Under the pieces are notes generated by a model. It was not told where the DNA came from. It did no database searches and was given only the letters and a program-made list of their open reading frames with translations. The translations under genes were made by a program, and so were the position numbers. Positions 34,402-43,648 of a stretch of 64,000 nt of DNA are shown in pieces (position 1 is the stretch's first letter; each line of letters opens with the position of its first letter). This DNA comes from Nitratireductor aquimarinus (lineage in GTDB: Bacteria > Pseudomonadota > Alphaproteobacteria > Rhizobiales > Rhizobiaceae): positions 1-64,000 of the forward strand of contig NZ_JAFKDE010000009.1 in the NCBI RefSeq assembly GCF_017255295.1. Reading direction: 5' to 3'.

Positions 34402-36861
34402 TTATTTTTTGCGCGGTTTGGCGCGATGTGTCGCGGCTGCGTTCGCCGGATCTTCCGGCCAAACATGCTTGGGGTAGCGCCCGCGCATGTCAGCGCGCAC
34501 ATCCGCCCACGATCCGGCCCAGAAGCCCGGCAGGTCCCGGGTAGTCTGGATTGGCCGGTGCGCCGGCGACAGAAGCTCCAGCTTGAGCGGAATGCCATCG
34601 GCCACCGTCGGGTGTTCGGTCAGGCCGAAAAGCTCCTGCACGCGGATCGCCAGAACCGGCCCCTCCGCCTCATAGCGAATGGGCACATGGCTGCCCGAAG
34701 GCGCGTCGTAATGGCTGGGCGCCATCTTGCCGATGCGCCTTTGAAACTCGTGCGGCACCAATGCAGTCAGCCCTTCGCGCAGGATGTGCGGCGCCAGTCT
34801 GGAAAGCGACGCCTCGCCGGTGAGAAAGGGCAGAAGCCACTCATCCAGCCGGTCGAGAAGCGCCTCGTCGGACATGTCCGGCCATGGATCGCCCTTCGCC
34901 GCATGAAGCCAGGCAAGCTTGCCCCGAAGCGCCTTCGCCTCCCTGTCCCATGGCAGGAGCGACAGCCCGTTTGCCCGAACGGCGTCGATCACCGCGCGGT
35001 CGGCGGCAGCGCCCGATGGCGGCGGCAAAACCTGCTCGGCCAGCACCAGCGCGCCCAGCCGGCGCACCCGTCGTTGCCTGAGCGTGCCCGCGCTCCGGTC
35101 AAAGCGTGTCTCGGTAACCTCCTCGATCAGATGTCCGAGTGCCGCCACGATCTCTTCTTCGTCAATCGCCGCTGCCGAGGCGATGCGCGCATTCTGCGCC
35201 CGCCCCTGCAGATCGGCGACGACCAGAAAGGCGCTGCCGGCAAGCCGCTCCTCCGGGGCAAGCACGCCGCCACGACCATTCGCCATGACGAAATGCCCAT
35301 GTGCGCCCCGCGCCTTTGCAACGCGGTCGGGCCAGGCGTTGATGAGCAGAGCGCCCGCATGCGGCGCATCGCCGGCGCGTTCGCCACCGGCAGACCTGGC
35401 AAGCCGCGCGGCCAGTCGGCGCGCCTGTTCCGCCCGCGCACCCCGCTCCCTGCGGAAGCGCTGCAACCGGTCGTCCAGATCGGCAGACCGGCCACCCAGC
35501 CCGCGCTCCGAAAGGAGTACGGCGAGTTCGGCTGCGGCCAGCGCGTGACCATCTTCCGCCGCGCGCGCCACCATATGCGCCAGCCGCACCGGCAGGGCGA
35601 GCCTGCGCATCGCTTCGCCCGCCGCCGTCAACCGCCCCGCCTCGTCCAGCGCCTCAAGCCGCTGCAAGAGGCTGCGCGCCTCGGCAACCGCCGCAGCCGG
35701 CGGCGCGTCGAGAAAGGAAAGAGAAGCCGGGTCGCTCACGCCGAAGGCAGCGCAGTCGAGCAGCAGGCCCGACAGATCCGCCTCCAGAATTTCCGGCGGC
35801 GTGAAGGCGGGCAGCGCCGCCGTCTGTTCCGCCCGCCAGAGCCGAAGCGCAATGCCCGGCGCGGTGCGCCCCGCGCGACCCGCCCGCTGATCGGCGGAAG
35901 CGCGCGAAACGCGCACCGTTTCAAGCCGCGTCAGCCCCGTTGAGGGCTCGAATTTCGGCAGCCGCGACAGGCCGCTGTCGATCACCACGCGCACGCCGTC
36001 AATGGTAACCGAGGTTTCCGCAATGGCCGTCGCCAGAACCACCTTGCGCCGCCCCGCATCCGCCGGGCGGATGGCCGCATCCTGCGCCCGCCCGTCGAGA
36101 CCGCCATAAAGCGGCGTGATGTCCACATCGGCGGGCAGCCGTTCGGCAAGACGCTCCGCCGTTCGCTCGATCTCGCGCTGACCGGGCAGGAAGGCGAGCA
36201 CGCTGCCCTCCTCCTCCGCCAGAACCGTGCGCACCGCCCGCGCCATCGTTTCCTCGATGGCCTCGCCGGCGGGCCGTTCCGCATGGCGCAGCTCGACGGG
36301 AAAGCTCCGCCCCTCGCTTTCGATCACCGGCGCATCGCCAAGAAGCGCCGCCACCCGCGCGCCGTCAAGCGTGGCCGACATGACCAGAAGCCGCAGGTCC
36401 GGCCGCAATGCGGCCTGCGCATCGAGCGCCAGCGCCAGCGCGAAATCGCCATCGAGCGAGCGTTCGTGAAACTCGTCAAACAGCACCGCTGCGATGCCGG
36501 AAAGCTCCGGGTCATCAACGATCATGCGCGCGAGAACGCCTTCCGTCACCACGAGAATGCGCGTTCTGGCGGAGACCTTTCGCTCCATGCGCATGGCGTA
36601 GCCGACGGTCTCGCCCGGCTCCTCGCCAAGGATTGCCGCCATGCGCCGGGCCGCAGCCCGCGCGGCAAGCCGGCGCGGCTCCAGAAGCACGATGCGACCG
36701 CGCGACGCCCATTCGGCGTCCAGAAGCGCGAGCGGCGCAAGCGTCGTCTTGCCCGCTCCCGGCGGTGCGACCAGCACCGCCTTGCCCTGCGTCTCCAGCG
36801 CCGCGCTCAGCACTGGCAGCACTTCCGTTACCGGAAGATCGGGGAGTTTCGGTCTCTCCAT
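34402..36861 (-). CDS. hrpB: ATP-dependent helicase HrpB
   Basis: 819-residue DEAH/RHA-family helicase. Walker A VAPPGAGKTTLAPLAL (about 32-47), the DEAH-type box as VLFDEFHERSLDGDFAL, motif III VMSATLDG, motif V/VI VVLATAIAETSVTIDGV and QRAGRAGRTAPGIALRLW, and the HrpB-specific C-terminal domain ending near ERLAGSAFLVVADLQG and HRPIQTTRDLPGFW. RNA or DNA substrate unknown; function in these bacteria undefined. ATG at 36861 overlaps the stop of the upstream ABC ATPase gene (TGATG), so it is translationally linked to the transporter genes. Confidence 0.94.
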   Translation of the reverse strand: MERPKLPDLPVTEVLPVLSAALETQGKAVLVAPPGAGKTTLAPLALLDAEWASRGRIVLLEPRRLAARAAARRMAAILGEEPGETVGYAMRMERKVSARTRILVVTEGVLARMIVDDPELSGIAAVLFDEFHERSLDGDFALALALDAQAALRPDLRLLVMSATLDGARVAALLGDAPVIESEGRSFPVELRHAERPAGEAIEETMARAVRTVLAEEEGSVLAFLPGQREIERTAERLAERLPADVDITPLYGGLDGRAQDAAIRPADAGRRKVVLATAIAETSVTIDGVRVVIDSGLSRLPKFEPSTGLTRLETVRVSRASADQRAGRAGRTAPGIALRLWRAEQTAALPAFTPPEILEADLSGLLLDCAAFGVSDPASLSFLDAPPAAAVAEARSLLQRLEALDEAGRLTAAGEAMRRLALPVRLAHMVARAAEDGHALAAAELAVLLSERGLGGRSADLDDRLQRFRRERGARAEQARRLAARLARSAGGERAGDAPHAGALLINAWPDRVAKARGAHGHFVMANGRGGVLAPEERLAGSAFLVVADLQGRAQNARIASAAAIDEEEIVAALGHLIEEVTETRFDRSAGTLRQRRVRRLGALVLAEQVLPPPSGAAADRAVIDAVRANGLSLLPWDREAKALRGKLAWLHAAKGDPWPDMSDEALLDRLDEWLLPFLTGEASLSRLAPHILREGLTALVPHEFQRRIGKMAPSHYDAPSGSHVPIRYEAEGPVLAIRVQELFGLTEHPTVADGIPLKLELLSPAHRPIQTTRDLPGFWAGSWADVRADMRGRYPKHVWPEDPANAAATHRAKPRKK

Positions 36862-37523
36862 CACGCGCCAATCCGCACGATGTCGCCGCCGGCGGCCTCC
36901 GCGTCAGCCTCGTCATGCGTCACCAGAAGCACCGGCAGCCCGCTATCGCACGCCTTGGAGAACACCAGTTCGCGGGTCTGTGCACGCAATTCAGCATCAA
37001 GCTTGGAAAAGGGCTCATCCAGAAGCAGGGCGCGCGGCGAAGAGGCCAGCACACGCGCCAGCGCCACACGCGCCTTCTGCCCGCCCGACAGCGTTGCCGG
37101 ATCGCGCGCCTCGAGCCCCGCAAGGCCCACGCCCTCAAGCGCCTGTGCGACACGCGCCGCCCGCGCCGCGCGGCCGCGCACCGCCTCCGGCAGCGCGAAC
37201 ATCAGATTGCCGCCCACACTCATATGCGGAAACAGAAGCGGATCCTGAAAAAGCACGCCCACATGCCGGTCTTCAGGCTTCAGCGCCGTTACCTCGGTTC
37301 CATCGACGAAAACCCTGCCACGCGCCGAAAACACCGGATCGAGAAACCCGCCAATATAGGCGAGCAGCGTGGATTTTCCCGCACCAGACGGCCCCATGAC
37401 CGTCAGCACCCCGCCGGGCGCAACCCGTCTGGTCAGCGAAACGATCTCGCGCCCTTCAAGGGCAATCGTCACCCGGTCGATGAAGAGTCCGGCTTCCGTC
37501 AAATCCCGTGTCCGTTCAAACAT
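36861..37523 (-). CDS. ynjD: ABC transporter ATPase, YnjD type
   Basis: 220-residue ABC ATPase: Walker [15 protein letters not shown]-loop VGVLFQDPLLFP, signature TLSGGQKARVALARVL, Walker B ALLLDEPFSKLD and the H-loop VLLVTHDEADA. It begins 8 bp inside the end of the permease gene. With the double-length permease and the binding protein upstream it forms an ynjBCD-type importer. The ligand is not established (thiamine-related compounds have been proposed for relatives). Confidence 0.9.
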   Translation of the reverse strand: MFERTRDLTEAGLFIDRVTIALEGREIVSLTRRVAPGGVLTVMGPSGAGKSTLLAYIGGFLDPVFSARGRVFVDGTEVTALKPEDRHVGVLFQDPLLFPHMSVGGNLMFALPEAVRGRAARAARVAQALEGVGLAGLEARDPATLSGGQKARVALARVLASSPRALLLDEPFSKLDAELRAQTRELVFSKACDSGLPVLLVTHDEADAEAAGGDIVRIGA

Positions 37524-39195
37524 GCATGTCGCGATACCGGCGGAATATCAGCGCCGGTACGATTGTGGCAACGGCAAAGCCGGCGGCCGGCAGCACCATC
37601 TGCATGAAGGCATAGATGCCGATCACGCGGCGATTGCCACCCGAGGCGAGCGCCACCGCCTCTGTGGTTATCGTCGTCAGCCGCCCCGCGCCGATCAGCA
37701 CCGTGGGCAGATAGAGCCCCACTGACACCGAAAAGCCGATGGCCGCAACGGCAAGAAGCGGCCGCGCCAGCATCGGCAGGCGGATCTGAAAGAACCGCCG
37801 CACCGGCCCCTTGCCGAGCCCCGCCGCAATCTGGTCGTAGCGCCGGTCGAAGGCCCGCCAGGGGTCTTTCAGGGCGAGCCAGGCATAGGGCAACACGAAG
37901 ACGAGATGCGCGAAGACGAGCGCCGCCAGCGTCGCCTCCACACCGGTCAGGATGAAGAGAAGCTGGAGCCCGAACAGGAACGCCACCTGCGGCACCAGAA
38001 GCGGCAGATAGAGAAGCGCCAGCGCGCCCCGCCCCGGCGGATGCCCCATCTCATCCTCCCGCACGAAACACAATATGGCGATCACCGCCGCAACGAATGT
38101 GGAGATGAACGCCACGAACAGCGTGGTTGCCAGCGGCTCCACCAGATTGGGCAGAACCCGCATCCAGTTGCGCAGATCGAAGCGCGCCGGCAGCAGGTCG
38201 GGATATTGCCAGAGGCCCGCCACCGACCACAGGCCGAGCGCCACAAGCCCGGCAAAGATTGCGCAGGCAGACACAAGCATCGCGGCCAGCGCGCCCCAGC
38301 GCAGAACACGGTCACGCCGAAAGCGCCGCCCGGCGCAGGAAAACCGGTCGCGCAGCCGCGCGCCGAGCTTCTCGAAGCCGATCCAGATCAGGATTGCGGC
38401 GGCCGTGACGCCCAGTTGAAGCACCGCCCCCGCCGACGCCAGAAAGCGCATGGAGAGGTCGGGATCGTTCATCCAGTCGACCAGCCGAACCGCCAGCGGC
38501 GCGGGCGTGGTCGGGCCCAGAATGGCGGCCACATCCACCACCGATGTGGCAAAGGCGATGACCGCGAAAACCGGCAGACGGATCTGCGGATAGATCGACG
38601 GCCAGAGGCCGAACACGAAACCGGAGATGCGCCCATATCCCATTGACGCAATGAGTGCCCGCATGCGCGCCGGCTTCACCTGCGGCAGTGCGGCCAGCGT
38701 GACGAGAAGCAGGAACGGGATTTCCTTCACGATCAGGCCCGCCATCATCGACAGGCCGAACGGATCATGCACGATCAGGAGGTCGGGCGGGCGCTCCCAG
38801 CCGGTCAGCCCCGGCGAGATCAGCCGCGCGATCATGCCCGATGGCGCGATGAGAAAGGCGAGCGCGAAGGCGCTGGCCGCGTGCGGCACGGAAAGCAGCG
38901 GCGAAATCAGATGCTGGATGCGTGCAAAGTGCCGCGTGCCGCCCCAGGCGGCGGTGAAAAGCATCACCACCGCAAGCGAGATCGCCGCCGTCGCAAGCCC
39001 GCTGACGAGGCTCATCAGCGCCGACATGAAAATGGCCGGCTCGGAAAACAGCATGGCGAAGGGCGCAAGCCCGAACTCCATGCCACCCAGCGCCGGCAGA
39101 TAGCCGAAGGCCGGCAACAATGTGCCGGCCAGCCCGAACGCGACCGGAACGGTCAGAAGCCCGATGGCGAGAAAGGGACCGAGGCGCGTCAGCAT
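37516..39195 (-). CDS. ynjC: ABC transporter permease, YnjC type (fused double permease)
   Basis: 559 residues with about twelve membrane helices in two BPD_transp_1-like halves. The two EAA-type cytoplasmic loops are around MRALIASMGYGRISGFVFGLWPSI (in part, first half) and RRYDQIAAGLGKGPVRRFFQIRLP (in part, second half). One chain thus supplies both permease subunits. ATG at 39195, 21 bp after the binding-protein gene. Confidence 0.9.
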   Translation of the reverse strand: MLTRLGPFLAIGLLTVPVAFGLAGTLLPAFGYLPALGGMEFGLAPFAMLFSEPAIFMSALMSLVSGLATAAISLAVVMLFTAAWGGTRHFARIQHLISPLLSVPHAASAFALAFLIAPSGMIARLISPGLTGWERPPDLLIVHDPFGLSMMAGLIVKEIPFLLLVTLAALPQVKPARMRALIASMGYGRISGFVFGLWPSIYPQIRLPVFAVIAFATSVVDVAAILGPTTPAPLAVRLVDWMNDPDLSMRFLASAGAVLQLGVTAAAILIWIGFEKLGARLRDRFSCAGRRFRRDRVLRWGALAAMLVSACAIFAGLVALGLWSVAGLWQYPDLLPARFDLRNWMRVLPNLVEPLATTLFVAFISTFVAAVIAILCFVREDEMGHPPGRGALALLYLPLLVPQVAFLFGLQLLFILTGVEATLAALVFAHLVFVLPYAWLALKDPWRAFDRRYDQIAAGLGKGPVRRFFQIRLPMLARPLLAVAAIGFSVSVGLYLPTVLIGAGRLTTITTEAVALASGGNRRVIGIYAFMQMVLPAAGFAVATIVPALIFRRYRDMHV

Positions 39196-39216
39196 CAGGC
39201 TGGTCCCATGCCTTGG

Positions 39217-40443
39217 CTAATTTCCAACCCCATAGCGCCGTTTCCACTCGGTTTCGATGCGCTCCATCCAGCTCGGATGCGGCTCGTCCAGCGCCGGGCC
39301 GAGTTCGTCGGGCCGCAGCGTTGCGACGCCGAGATCGATGGCGTCGAAGCGGGCGCGGTCATCCACATCCAGCCTGTCGAGCGCGAGCACCGTCGGATCG
39401 CCCCAGATGGCTGGATCCTGCTTGCGCGCCTGTGCCTCGGGCGACATCAGGAAATTGGCAGCGACCAGCGCCCCCGCCTTTGCCGAAGCATTGTAGGGGA
39501 TGGTCAGGAAGTGGGTGTTGGCCAGCGTGCCGCCGGGAAAGGTGAAGGAACGCACCGTGTCCGGCAGCTCGCCATTGGCAATGGCGTTCGAGGCTTCAGC
39601 CGGATTGAAGGCGAAGATGATGTCGAGTTCGGAATCGGCCAGAAGCTGCTTCATCGCCGGGTAATTCTGCGGATAGGCACGGCCGGAGCGCCACATGGCC
39701 GGGTTCAGCGCATCGAGATAGTCGAAAAGCGGCTTTGCCACCTGGTCGAACGCACTTTCATCGACCGGTTTTTGCAACACTGCCGGGTCTTCGACCGTTT
39801 CGGCCAGAACCTGCTTCAGGAAGGAAGAGCCGATGAAATCCGGCGGCTGCGGATAGGAGAAGCGGCCGGGGTTTTCCTGCGCCCATTTCAACAGCCCGTC
39901 GGCATCCTGCGGCAGGTCTTCCACATGGATGCGCGCGGTGTCGTAGAAGAAGACAAGTTTCGCCATGCCCCACGGGCTTTCCAGCCCTTCCACCGGCACG
40001 GTGAAGTCGGTGCGGATGGTCGGCTTGTTCTCGACATCCACAAAGGCCCAGTTCGGCAGTTTTTCCGCCCAGCCCGGCGAGAGGATCAGCCCCTGTTGCT
40101 TCATGGCGGCAAAGTTCTCGCCATTGATCCAGATGAGATCGACCGTTCCGCCCGCATCGCGACCGGCGGCCTTTTCCGCCACCACGGTGGCGACCGCGCT
40201 TGCCGTATCCTCAAGCTTCACATGTCTGAGCGTGACGCCGTAGCGTTCTTTCAGCGCGTCACCCGCCCACTCGATGTAATCGTTGATGTTCTGCGAACCG
40301 CCCCAGGCGTTGAAATAGACCGTTTCGCCACGCGCATCCTTCAGAACCGCATCCCAGTTCGAGGGATCGGGCTGCGTCGTATCGGCGGCGGCTGAAACCG
40401 CGCCAATGGCCAGAAGTGCAGTCGAAAATAGCAGTGCGCGCAA
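39217..40443 (-). CDS. ynjB: ABC transporter substrate-binding protein, YnjB type
   Basis: 408 residues with a signal peptide (LLFSTALLAIGAVSAAAD). The mature protein matches the YnjB pattern: WDAVLKDARGETVYFNAWGG, GGTVDLIWINGENFAAMK, LPNWAFVDVENKP, ESPWGMAKLVFFYD and PGRFSYPQPPDFIGSSFLKQ. It is the first gene of the ynjBCD-hrpB unit. The start is TTG at 40443, seven nt after AAGGGG; no upstream ATG or GTG fits better. Confidence 0.9.
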   Translation of the reverse strand: MRALLFSTALLAIGAVSAAADTTQPDPSNWDAVLKDARGETVYFNAWGGSQNINDYIEWAGDALKERYGVTLRHVKLEDTASAVATVVAEKAAGRDAGGTVDLIWINGENFAAMKQQGLILSPGWAEKLPNWAFVDVENKPTIRTDFTVPVEGLESPWGMAKLVFFYDTARIHVEDLPQDADGLLKWAQENPGRFSYPQPPDFIGSSFLKQVLAETVEDPAVLQKPVDESAFDQVAKPLFDYLDALNPAMWRSGRAYPQNYPAMKQLLADSELDIIFAFNPAEASNAIANGELPDTVRSFTFPGGTLANTHFLTIPYNASAKAGALVAANFLMSPEAQARKQDPAIWGDPTVLALDRLDVDDRARFDAIDLGVATLRPDELGPALDEPHPSWMERIETEWKRRYGVGN

Positions 40444-40565
40444 GCGAAACCCCTTTTGCCCTTGTTTGAAACCCGTTGGGATAGAGCACGTCAGGGCGGA
40501 TCAAATCAACGCAAACCACCTCGCGTTGCGGTCACTTCGCGGTGAGTTGTGGGTGATGTGCGCTC

Positions 40566-41330
40566 TCAGCCGGTCTCGTCCGCGCCGGGTATGTGCAACT
40601 CGATACGGTCGGCGGCAAAGCGGGTCTCGGAATACTGCACGGGCTGTCCCTGCGCATCCACATTGATGGCAATGGTCACCAGAACGATCGCGCCGGGCGA
40701 AAGCTGCAGGTCTTTCAGATCGCCCGCTTCTGCGTGCCGGGCTGTTACAGTGGTGTTGTGGCGCAGATAATCGGCAAGGCCCAGTTCCCGGAACGAGGCC
40801 GTGATCGAGCGCGTTCGCGAAAAAATTTCCGCCATGCCCGCAAAGCGCTCCGCATCAAACCAGCCACGGGCGCGGGAAACGGGCCGTCCATCGGCATGCG
40901 AAAGCGTCTCCAGCCGGATCACCGGCGCGCCGGGCGAAAGACACAACGCCTTTGCAACATCAAGGCTCGCGGGCTCCACCGCATGATCGAGCAGATCGGC
41001 GGCGAGCCCGCGCGACTGCCCCGCCAGCCCTTCCGAAAAACGCGTACGGCTGCGGATGGGATAGGCCAGCCGCCTGCGTCCTTCGACAAAGGTGCCGCGC
41101 CCCTGCTCTGCGCGTAAAACGCCTTCCTGCACAAGCGCCGCAATCGCCGTGCGCACCGTGTGCCGGTTGACGCCAAAGCGCTCCGCAAGCGCCACTTCCG
41201 GCGGCATGCGCCCTCCCTGCCCCAGAAGACCTTCACTGATCTCGCGCCGCATGCGGTCGGCGATCTGCCGCCAGAGCGCAACGCCGCTGCGCCGCTCGAT
41301 CACCGCTTCCTTTTTCTTCGCCTGCGCCAA
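40566..41330 (-). CDS. phnF: Phosphonate-operon repressor PhnF (GntR/HutC family)
   Basis: 254 residues. N-terminal GntR winged HTH (LWRQIADRMRREISEG, then MPPEVALAERFGVNRHTVRTAIAAL, about 20-75) and a C-terminal UTRA/chorismate-lyase-like effector domain (RTRFSEGLAGQSRGL and following). It is divergent from phnG, and the inverted repeat at 41406-41425 is a suitable operator. The start is uncertain: TTG at 41330 is used; GTG at 41303, directly after AGGAAGCG, is an alternative. Confidence 0.9.
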   Translation of the reverse strand: MAQAKKKEAVIERRSGVALWRQIADRMRREISEGLLGQGGRMPPEVALAERFGVNRHTVRTAIAALVQEGVLRAEQGRGTFVEGRRRLAYPIRSRTRFSEGLAGQSRGLAADLLDHAVEPASLDVAKALCLSPGAPVIRLETLSHADGRPVSRARGWFDAERFAGMAEIFSRTRSITASFRELGLADYLRHNTTVTARHAEAGDLKDLQLSPGAIVLVTIAINVDAQGQPVQYSETRFAADRIELHIPGADETG

Positions 41331-41352
41331 AATCCCGTTCTCCCCGGCTGCG

Positions 41353-41397
41353 CTGTCATCAACGCGTCATGGACACCCGTTAGGCAAAACCCATAAT
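41353..41397 (+). promoter_or_regulatory. PHO box and core promoter of phnG operon
   Basis: CTGTCAT-CAAC-GCGTCAT (41353-41370): first heptamer 7/7, second 5/7, 11-bp pitch. CCGTTAGG starts 7 bp later (41377). An AT-rich CATAAT follows at 41392-41397. Confidence 0.75.
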
Positions 41398-41405
41398 ATG
41401 TTTGG

Positions 41406-41425
41406 TTGTCTAGAACAATAGACAA
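41406..41425. promoter_or_regulatory. Probable PhnF operator
   Basis: TTGTCTA-N6-TAGACAA, perfect 7-bp inverted repeat, 26 bp upstream of the phnG start in the phnF/phnG divergent region. Position and symmetry fit repression of phnG (and phnF) by PhnF. Confidence 0.7.
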
Positions 41426-41450
41426 ATTGGCGAACAAGGAAGGAGACATC

Positions 41451-41918
41451 ATGGTCTCACGACAGGAAAGACAGGCGGTCACCGAGCGGCGGCGCGAAGC
41501 AATGGCGGTGCTGGCCATGGCGAGCGGCGCCGATCTCATGCAGCTCTGGAACGAAGCCGGGCTGCCCGACGAGGCCGAAACGCTGCGCGGACCTGAAACC
41601 GGCCTTGTGACCGTTCGCGGCCGCATGGGCGGCGGCGGCGCGCCGTTCAACTTCGGCGAAGCCACCGTCACGCGCGCCACCGTCAAGCTTCCCGGCGGCG
41701 AGGTTGGCCACGCCTATGCGCTTGGCCGCGAGAAAATGAAGGTGCGGGTTGCCGCCCTCATCGACGCGCTGCGCCAGCAACCTGACCTTGAAGCCCGGAT
41801 CGAGGAAAAGATCCTCGCACCGCTGCGCGCCCGCCGCATCGAGGCTGACGCGATCCGTCGCGCCGAAACGGCAGCCACCAAGGTCGACTTCTTCACCATG
41901 GTTCGCGGAGAGGACTGA
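41451..41918 (+). CDS. phnG: Phosphonate C-P lyase subunit PhnG
   Basis: 155 residues. PhnG is part of the PhnGHIJK core complex and with PhnI, H and L attaches alkylphosphonate to ribose. Seen: RREAMAVLAMASGADLMQLWNEA, PETGLVTVRGRMGGGGAPFNFGEATVTRATV (in parts) and GHAYALGREKMKVRVAALIDAL. ATG at 41451 with AAGGAGG at ideal spacing. The stop overlaps the phnH start by 1 bp (TGATG). Confidence 0.96.
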   Translation: MVSRQERQAVTERRREAMAVLAMASGADLMQLWNEAGLPDEAETLRGPETGLVTVRGRMGGGGAPFNFGEATVTRATVKLPGGEVGHAYALGREKMKVRVAALIDALRQQPDLEARIEEKILAPLRARRIEADAIRRAETAATKVDFFTMVRGED

Positions 41919-42529
41919 TGACGCTCGATTCCATCGCCATCGAAGGCGGTTTCCAGAACCCGGTCTTCGACGCCCAGACCATTTTCCGCGCCGTCATGCA
42001 GGCCATGGCCGAGCCCGGCACGATCCATAAGGGCATTGCGCTCGCCAAACCGCCCGCACCGCTGACGCCGGAGGCCGCAGCCGTCGCGCTGGCGCTTTGC
42101 GATCAGGACACGCCGATCTGGCTCGACCCCGCGCTTGCGGGCGATGAGGCGGTCCGCGCCTGGCTCGCCTTCCACACCGGCGCGCCGCTCGCCAACACGC
42201 CGGCCGATGCGCATTTCATCCTGGCGGCTGATCCCGAGCACCTGATCGGGCTGGAGAACTTTGCCCAGGGCTCGCAGGAATATCCCGACCGCTCGGCCAC
42301 ACTCGTTCTTCAGGTGAACGACCTTTCCGGCGGCGAGGAACTGGTTCTCGACGGCCCCGGCATCGAAAACGAGGCACGCCTCGCGCCCCGTCCCATGCCG
42401 CGTCATTTCACCCGCCAGTGGGCGCAGAACCACGCCCGCTTTCCGCGCGGTATCGACCTGATCCTGGTCAGCCGCGAGGGCCTTGCGGCCCTGCCCCGCT
42501 CCACCCGCATTACCAGCCAGGAGGCCTGA
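41918..42529 (+). CDS. phnH: Phosphonate C-P lyase subunit PhnH
   Basis: 203 residues. PhnH belongs to the C-P lyase core complex. Family features: GGFQNPVFDAQTIFRAVMQAMAEPG at the N-terminus, TPIWLDPAL, and the C-terminal NHARFPRGIDLILVS. Overlaps phnG by 1 bp; phnI starts 3 bp after its stop. Confidence 0.95.
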   Translation: MTLDSIAIEGGFQNPVFDAQTIFRAVMQAMAEPGTIHKGIALAKPPAPLTPEAAAVALALCDQDTPIWLDPALAGDEAVRAWLAFHTGAPLANTPADAHFILAADPEHLIGLENFAQGSQEYPDRSATLVLQVNDLSGGEELVLDGPGIENEARLAPRPMPRHFTRQWAQNHARFPRGIDLILVSREGLAALPRSTRITSQEA

Positions 42530-42532
42530 GCC

Positions 42533-43648
42533 ATGTATGTAGCCGTCAAGGGCGGCGAAGCCGCCATCCAGAACGCGCACCGGCTTCTGGCCGACCGTCG
42601 CCGCGGCGACCGCAACCTGCCCGCCATCACGCTCGAACAGATCGCCAGCCAGCTTTCGCTTGCCGTCGACCGCGTCATGTCCGAGGGCTCGCTTTACGAC
42701 ACCGGCCTCGCGGCACTTGCCGTCAAGCAGGCGCGCGGCGACATGATCGAGGCGATCTTCCTTCTGCGCGCCTACCGCACCACCCTGCCGCGCTTCGGCT
42801 ATACGCGCCCCGTCGACACGGCAGCGATGCTGGTCGAGCGGCGCGTCTCCGCCACCTACAAGGATCTGCCCGGCGGGCAGCTTCTCGGCCCCACCTTCGA
42901 CTACACGCACCGTCTGCTTGACCCGGAACTGGCCGAAGACGCCGAACCGGCAGCGCCCGAGGCGCGCAGCGAGGCCGAAGAAGCCATGCCGCGCGTGTCC
43001 GACATTCTCGCCAATGAAGGCCTGATCGAGGAAGACGGCTCCCTGCCGGAAGACCGTGAGCCCGGCGACATCACCCGCGAGCCGCCGGAGTTTCCCATGG
43101 AGCGCGACCAGCGCCTTCAGGCCCTGTCGCGTGGCGACGAGGGGTTCCTTCTGGCGCTCGGCTATTCCACCCAGCGCGGCTATGGCCGCAACCACCCCTT
43201 CGCCGGCGAGATCCGCATTGGCGAGGTGGATGTGGAGATCGACGTGCCGGAACTCGACTTCCCGCTCACGCTCGGCCGCATCCGCGTCACCGAGTGCCAG
43301 ATGGTCAACCAGTTCAAGGGCTCGCAGAAAGTGCCGCCGCAGTTCACCCGCGGCTACGGGCTGGTGTTCGGCCAGTCGGAACGCAAGGCCATGGCCATGT
43401 CGCTGTGCGACCGGGCGCTGCGCGCCAACGAGCTGGATGAAGACATCACCGCACCGGCGCAGGACGAGGAGTTCGTCATTTCGCACTGTGACAACGTGCA
43501 GGCGACCGGCTTCGTCGAGCACCTGAAGCTGCCGCACTATGTCGACTTCCAGGCCGAGCTCGGTCTGGTCCGCCAGATGCGCCGCGAATACGAGGAGCGC
43601 CGCGAGGGCGCAGCCGCAGACACCGAGCGCCGGGAGGCCGCCGAATGA
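42533..43648 (+). CDS. phnI: Phosphonate C-P lyase subunit PhnI
   Basis: 371 residues. PhnI is the nucleosidase-like catalytic subunit that, with G, H and L, exchanges the adenine of ATP for methylphosphonate, giving ribose 1-methylphosphonate 5-triphosphate. Seen: MYVAVKGGEAAIQNAHRLLA at the start, QARGDMIEAIFLLRAYRTTLPRFGYT (in parts), SDILANEGLI, and the C-terminal GYGLVFGQSERKAMAMSLCDRAL. Overlaps the phnJ start by 4 bp. Confidence 0.96.
   Translation: MYVAVKGGEAAIQNAHRLLADRRRGDRNLPAITLEQIASQLSLAVDRVMSEGSLYDTGLAALAVKQARGDMIEAIFLLRAYRTTLPRFGYTRPVDTAAMLVERRVSATYKDLPGGQLLGPTFDYTHRLLDPELAEDAEPAAPEARSEAEEAMPRVSDILANEGLIEEDGSLPEDREPGDITREPPEFPMERDQRLQALSRGDEGFLLALGYSTQRGYGRNHPFAGEIRIGEVDVEIDVPELDFPLTLGRIRVTECQMVNQFKGSQKVPPQFTRGYGLVFGQSERKAMAMSLCDRALRANELDEDITAPAQDEEFVISHCDNVQATGFVEHLKLPHYVDFQAELGLVRQMRREYEERREGAAADTERREAAE

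Noticed and set aside
41714-43537. 607-codon open frame antisense to phnG-phnI
   Set aside because: Runs across three verified genes; explained by codon bias on the opposite strand.
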